From positions 1 to 6,234 of the forward strand of contig QMWW01000068.1 in assembly GCA_003661825.1 (NCBI GenBank): a DNA stretch of 6,234 nucleotides, read 5' to 3'. The position numbers were made by a program, and so were the translations under genes. Under the pieces are notes generated by a model, which saw only the letters and a list, made by a program, of their open reading frames with translations, ran no database searches and was not told the DNA's origin. This DNA comes from Thermoprotei archaeon (lineage in GTDB: Archaea; Thermoproteota; Thermoprotei_A; Sulfolobales; Desulfurococcaceae). Shown here piece after piece: positions 4,078 through 6,234 of the stretch. Position 1 is the first letter of the stretch, and every line of letters starts with the position of its first letter.

Positions 4078-6234
4078 ATGGACAAGAAAGTGTATGGAGC
4101 CCTGGTTCTTGTCCTCGCACTAGTTGCTTCGCTGATCATCTACAGTGTAGTACCAGTCTACGCTACAAGTGAGCCCGAGCTCCCAGATCCGTTGAGCGTT
4201 ATAGAGGAGAACCCAGCCATAAATATGGGACCGGGTAGCCCAGTCGTAGTATTCCCTGGTGAGAGGTTCATAGTAGTGCTTAGAGAAGATTACAGTGACG
4301 TAGATGTTTCAAGCGGATACATGTTTACGGTGAAGCTTGTTGAAGGCTCTTTAACCCTGTACAATTATACTCTAAGCATAGAAACCATAAACTCTACAGC
4401 CTACAGAGCCTCTATCCCCATAGAAGCTGAACCCGGACTCTATGACCTAGTACTTGTAGGATCTAAAAAGCTGGTTATAGAGAGAAGCGTATGGGTGATA
4501 AAAGGAGTTAAAGATGTTATATCAATAGTCCATATGAGCGATCTGCACTTCGGCACTGGTACGCCAGACGTGCTTCAGGGAGCCTACAAGAGGTTTACAG
4601 GCCATATATTAGCGCAGCTTTTGAGACCTGATGTGGTGTTTAGGACAGGAGATGAAGCAGATACTCAAGCCGAGCCACAGTATCGTGAATCACGAATATT
4701 CAGGTACATGTTCCTATACCCTATACCAGTGTTCCTCATTCCAGGCAATCACGACTGGCCTAACGACAACTACGTTAGATTCTATGGATCACCCTACTGG
4801 TACAGGGTAATAGGAGGCAAGATACTAGTACTCTCTATCAACACACGCGGAGAGGAGGGCTATCCCGACTGGCCCCAGATCGCTAGAGTGGAGGAGATTC
4901 TCAGGAAATACCGAGAAGTACCCATCAAGATCGTGTTAATGCACCACCCGCTATTTTATTGGCAGGGAGAAGTACATGCTACCTATAACTCGCCGATCAT
5001 AGATGATCCCCACGAAAACCCTAACTCTCCTATAAGCTACTACTGGGGAGGCAATCTAAGCATGGCTAGGTACTTTATTAAGCTCTGCGAAGATTATAAC
5101 ATTACTCTAGTATTTGCAGGCCATATACATAGAGACCAGTATGTAGTATTCCACAGCACGCGTACAGGCGTTAAGACGTACTTTATAACAACAACCACAC
5201 TTGCACACGGTACACCAACCTATAACGGGTTCCAGTTCGTTGAAATAAATCTTACTAAGCTCGAGCTGTCATTCCCCTATGCCCCACCAACGTTTATAGG
5301 ATTCAAGAACTCTACTCAAAAGGTAGCGCGCAACTCTATATTCAATACTCTGCCAGCTTGGTACGGCAGGTACCTAGTAGGTAAGCATGCCTATGTCTTT
5401 GAACTAATCAGTACTCTATACTTTAATGTATCTAACACAATACTGCTTGCACTACCGTGGAGCGGCGACCTCAAGGGAGTACACGTTGAGTCAAAGGGAT
5501 TAGCAAATGTGTTTGTCAAGAATTACTTGGTTATAGATGGCTATCTCTACATTGCTCTGCACGTTGAGATAGCTAGCGAGTCCTCGATCACCATCGTAAT
5601 ATACAACGAATACGATACGGAACAGCCTAAAGTTATGTTCAAGATGTCTCTACCCAGAGTACCTACTCTTGGAAGGCAGAACAAGCTATACTTCGACATA
5701 GTAGATGACGAGTGGGGTGTTAGATCCGTATCGGCTAAGATCATATACATGGAGAAAGAGCACGACATAGACATCGAGCCGTACGCCGACAGTACCTACA
5801 TAGTAAGCATAAGCGGATACACAGGCGAGGAGCCCAAGACGCTAACGCTAATTATAACCGTAACAGACTATGCTAATAATACTGTAGCGGTATGGTTCAG
5901 CATAACCCTCTACCCACCAGGCTATAAACCTACAGCAACCCCGATCACGGCAACCTATACCTCTTCAGCTAAGACCGCATCAACATCACCGACTACAACC
6001 CCTACTACAACCGAGACCGAGACTAGGCCTACAATCACGGAGTCTCTCCCAACGACTACACCAGTAGCTACGAGTTCGCCAACCACTACTTCAGTTACCA
6101 CGCTAACTACTCCTACGCAAACTCAGACTCCAACCAGGTTTACTCCAACAGCTCCAGAGTCTACTTCTCCAAGAGAGTCTCCTATGCCTACGGAGACAGA
6201 ATCTACACCGCTAACTGAGACGCCGAGCCATATC
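4078..6234 (+). CDS. Secreted metallophosphoesterase with Thr/Pro-rich stalk (3' partial)
   Basis: The frame is open for 719 codons to the window edge. Residues 1-29 form a signal peptide or N-terminal anchor (MDKK, then a hydrophobic stretch to about 27). Residues 35-150 look like a β-rich domain. The calcineurin-like catalytic domain follows with every metal-binding motif intact: D155-L-H157, G191-D192, G223-N-H-D226, M288-H-H290 and G348-H-I-H351. A further β-rich region reaches about 615. From 618 about 40 of 102 residues are Thr, with much Pro and Ser, typical of a surface stalk. At least eight N-x-S/T sequons (such as NYT, NST, NLS, NIT, NNT) fit an exported, glycosylated protein. A C-terminal membrane anchor may lie beyond the window. 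The substrate is unknown; phosphodiesters, nucleotides or phosphoproteins are possible. Start: ATG at 4078 behind GGGGTG (4064-4069). Confidence 0.9.
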   Translation, partial: MDKKVYGALVLVLALVASLIIYSVVPVYATSEPELPDPLSVIEENPAINMGPGSPVVVFPGERFIVVLREDYSDVDVSSGYMFTVKLVEGSLTLYNYTLSIETINSTAYRASIPIEAEPGLYDLVLVGSKKLVIERSVWVIKGVKDVISIVHMSDLHFGTGTPDVLQGAYKRFTGHILAQLLRPDVVFRTGDEADTQAEPQYRESRIFRYMFLYPIPVFLIPGNHDWPNDNYVRFYGSPYWYRVIGGKILVLSINTRGEEGYPDWPQIARVEEILRKYREVPIKIVLMHHPLFYWQGEVHATYNSPIIDDPHENPNSPISYYWGGNLSMARYFIKLCEDYNITLVFAGHIHRDQYVVFHSTRTGVKTYFITTTTLAHGTPTYNGFQFVEINLTKLELSFPYAPPTFIGFKNSTQKVARNSIFNTLPAWYGRYLVGKHAYVFELISTLYFNVSNTILLALPWSGDLKGVHVESKGLANVFVKNYLVIDGYLYIALHVEIASESSITIVIYNEYDTEQPKVMFKMSLPRVPTLGRQNKLYFDIVDDEWGVRSVSAKIIYMEKEHDIDIEPYADSTYIVSISGYTGEEPKTLTLIITVTDYANNTVAVWFSITLYPPGYKPTATPITATYTSSAKTASTSPTTTPTTTETETRPTITESLPTTTPVATSSPTTTSVTTLTTPTQTQTPTRFTPTAPESTSPRESPMPTETESTPLTETPSHI

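Noticed and set aside
5929..6234. Thr/Pro-codon repeats at the window end, considered as a DNA tandem repeat
   Set aside because: No fixed repeat unit could be found; it is low-complexity protein coding for a stalk.

Overview
The window reads as chromosomal DNA of a hyperthermophilic archaeon, most likely a crenarchaeote (Thermoproteota, Desulfurococcales-like). The evidence is the gene content (a Taw1-type wyosine enzyme, an Hjc Holliday-junction resolvase, an archaeal-type dUTPase), frequent TTG and GTG starts, GGTG-type ribosome-binding sites, short leaders behind TATA-like boxes, heavy use of ATA/AGA/AGG codons, and very short intergenic gaps. The genus cannot be fixed from the sequence alone.

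Layout. (1) Positions 1-218, + strand: the 3' end of a taw1/TYW1-like radical-SAM gene, broken by an in-frame TAG at 39-41. (2) 253-951, - strand: a HAD-superfamily phosphatase-like gene. (3) 1065-2410, + strand: a tight three-gene operon of moaD, moaE and a divergent calcineurin-like phosphoesterase homologue that has lost nearly all metal-binding residues. (4) 2465-2944, + strand: a small ferritin-like/rubrerythrin-type protein with its own probable promoter. (5) 3065-3535, + strand: a dUTPase of the dUTPase/dCTP-deaminase family. It has no ATG, GTG or TTG at its expected N-terminus and seems to start at CTG behind a good ribosome-binding site. A perfect 8-bp inverted repeat lies just upstream. 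(6) 3552-4004, - strand: the Holliday-junction resolvase hjc, convergent with the dUTPase. (7) 4078 to the window end, + strand: a large secreted metallophosphoesterase with an intact active site, many N-glycosylation sequons and a Thr/Pro-rich stalk. It has no stop codon inside the window.

How the parts relate. moaD and moaE encode the two subunits of molybdopterin synthase, which makes the pterin cofactor of molybdenum or tungsten enzymes; the degenerate phosphoesterase is translationally coupled to them. The dUTPase and Hjc both serve DNA integrity but are transcribed toward each other. hjc and the secreted phosphoesterase are divergent and may share one TATA element.

No tRNA, rRNA, CRISPR array, insertion sequence or integrase was seen. 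No gene-free stretch exceeds about 120 bases. I found no convincing new multi-gene defence-like system. The points most worth a second look are the apparent pseudo-phosphoesterase in the moaDE operon, the taw1 nonsense codon, and the CTG start with its upstream inverted repeat.
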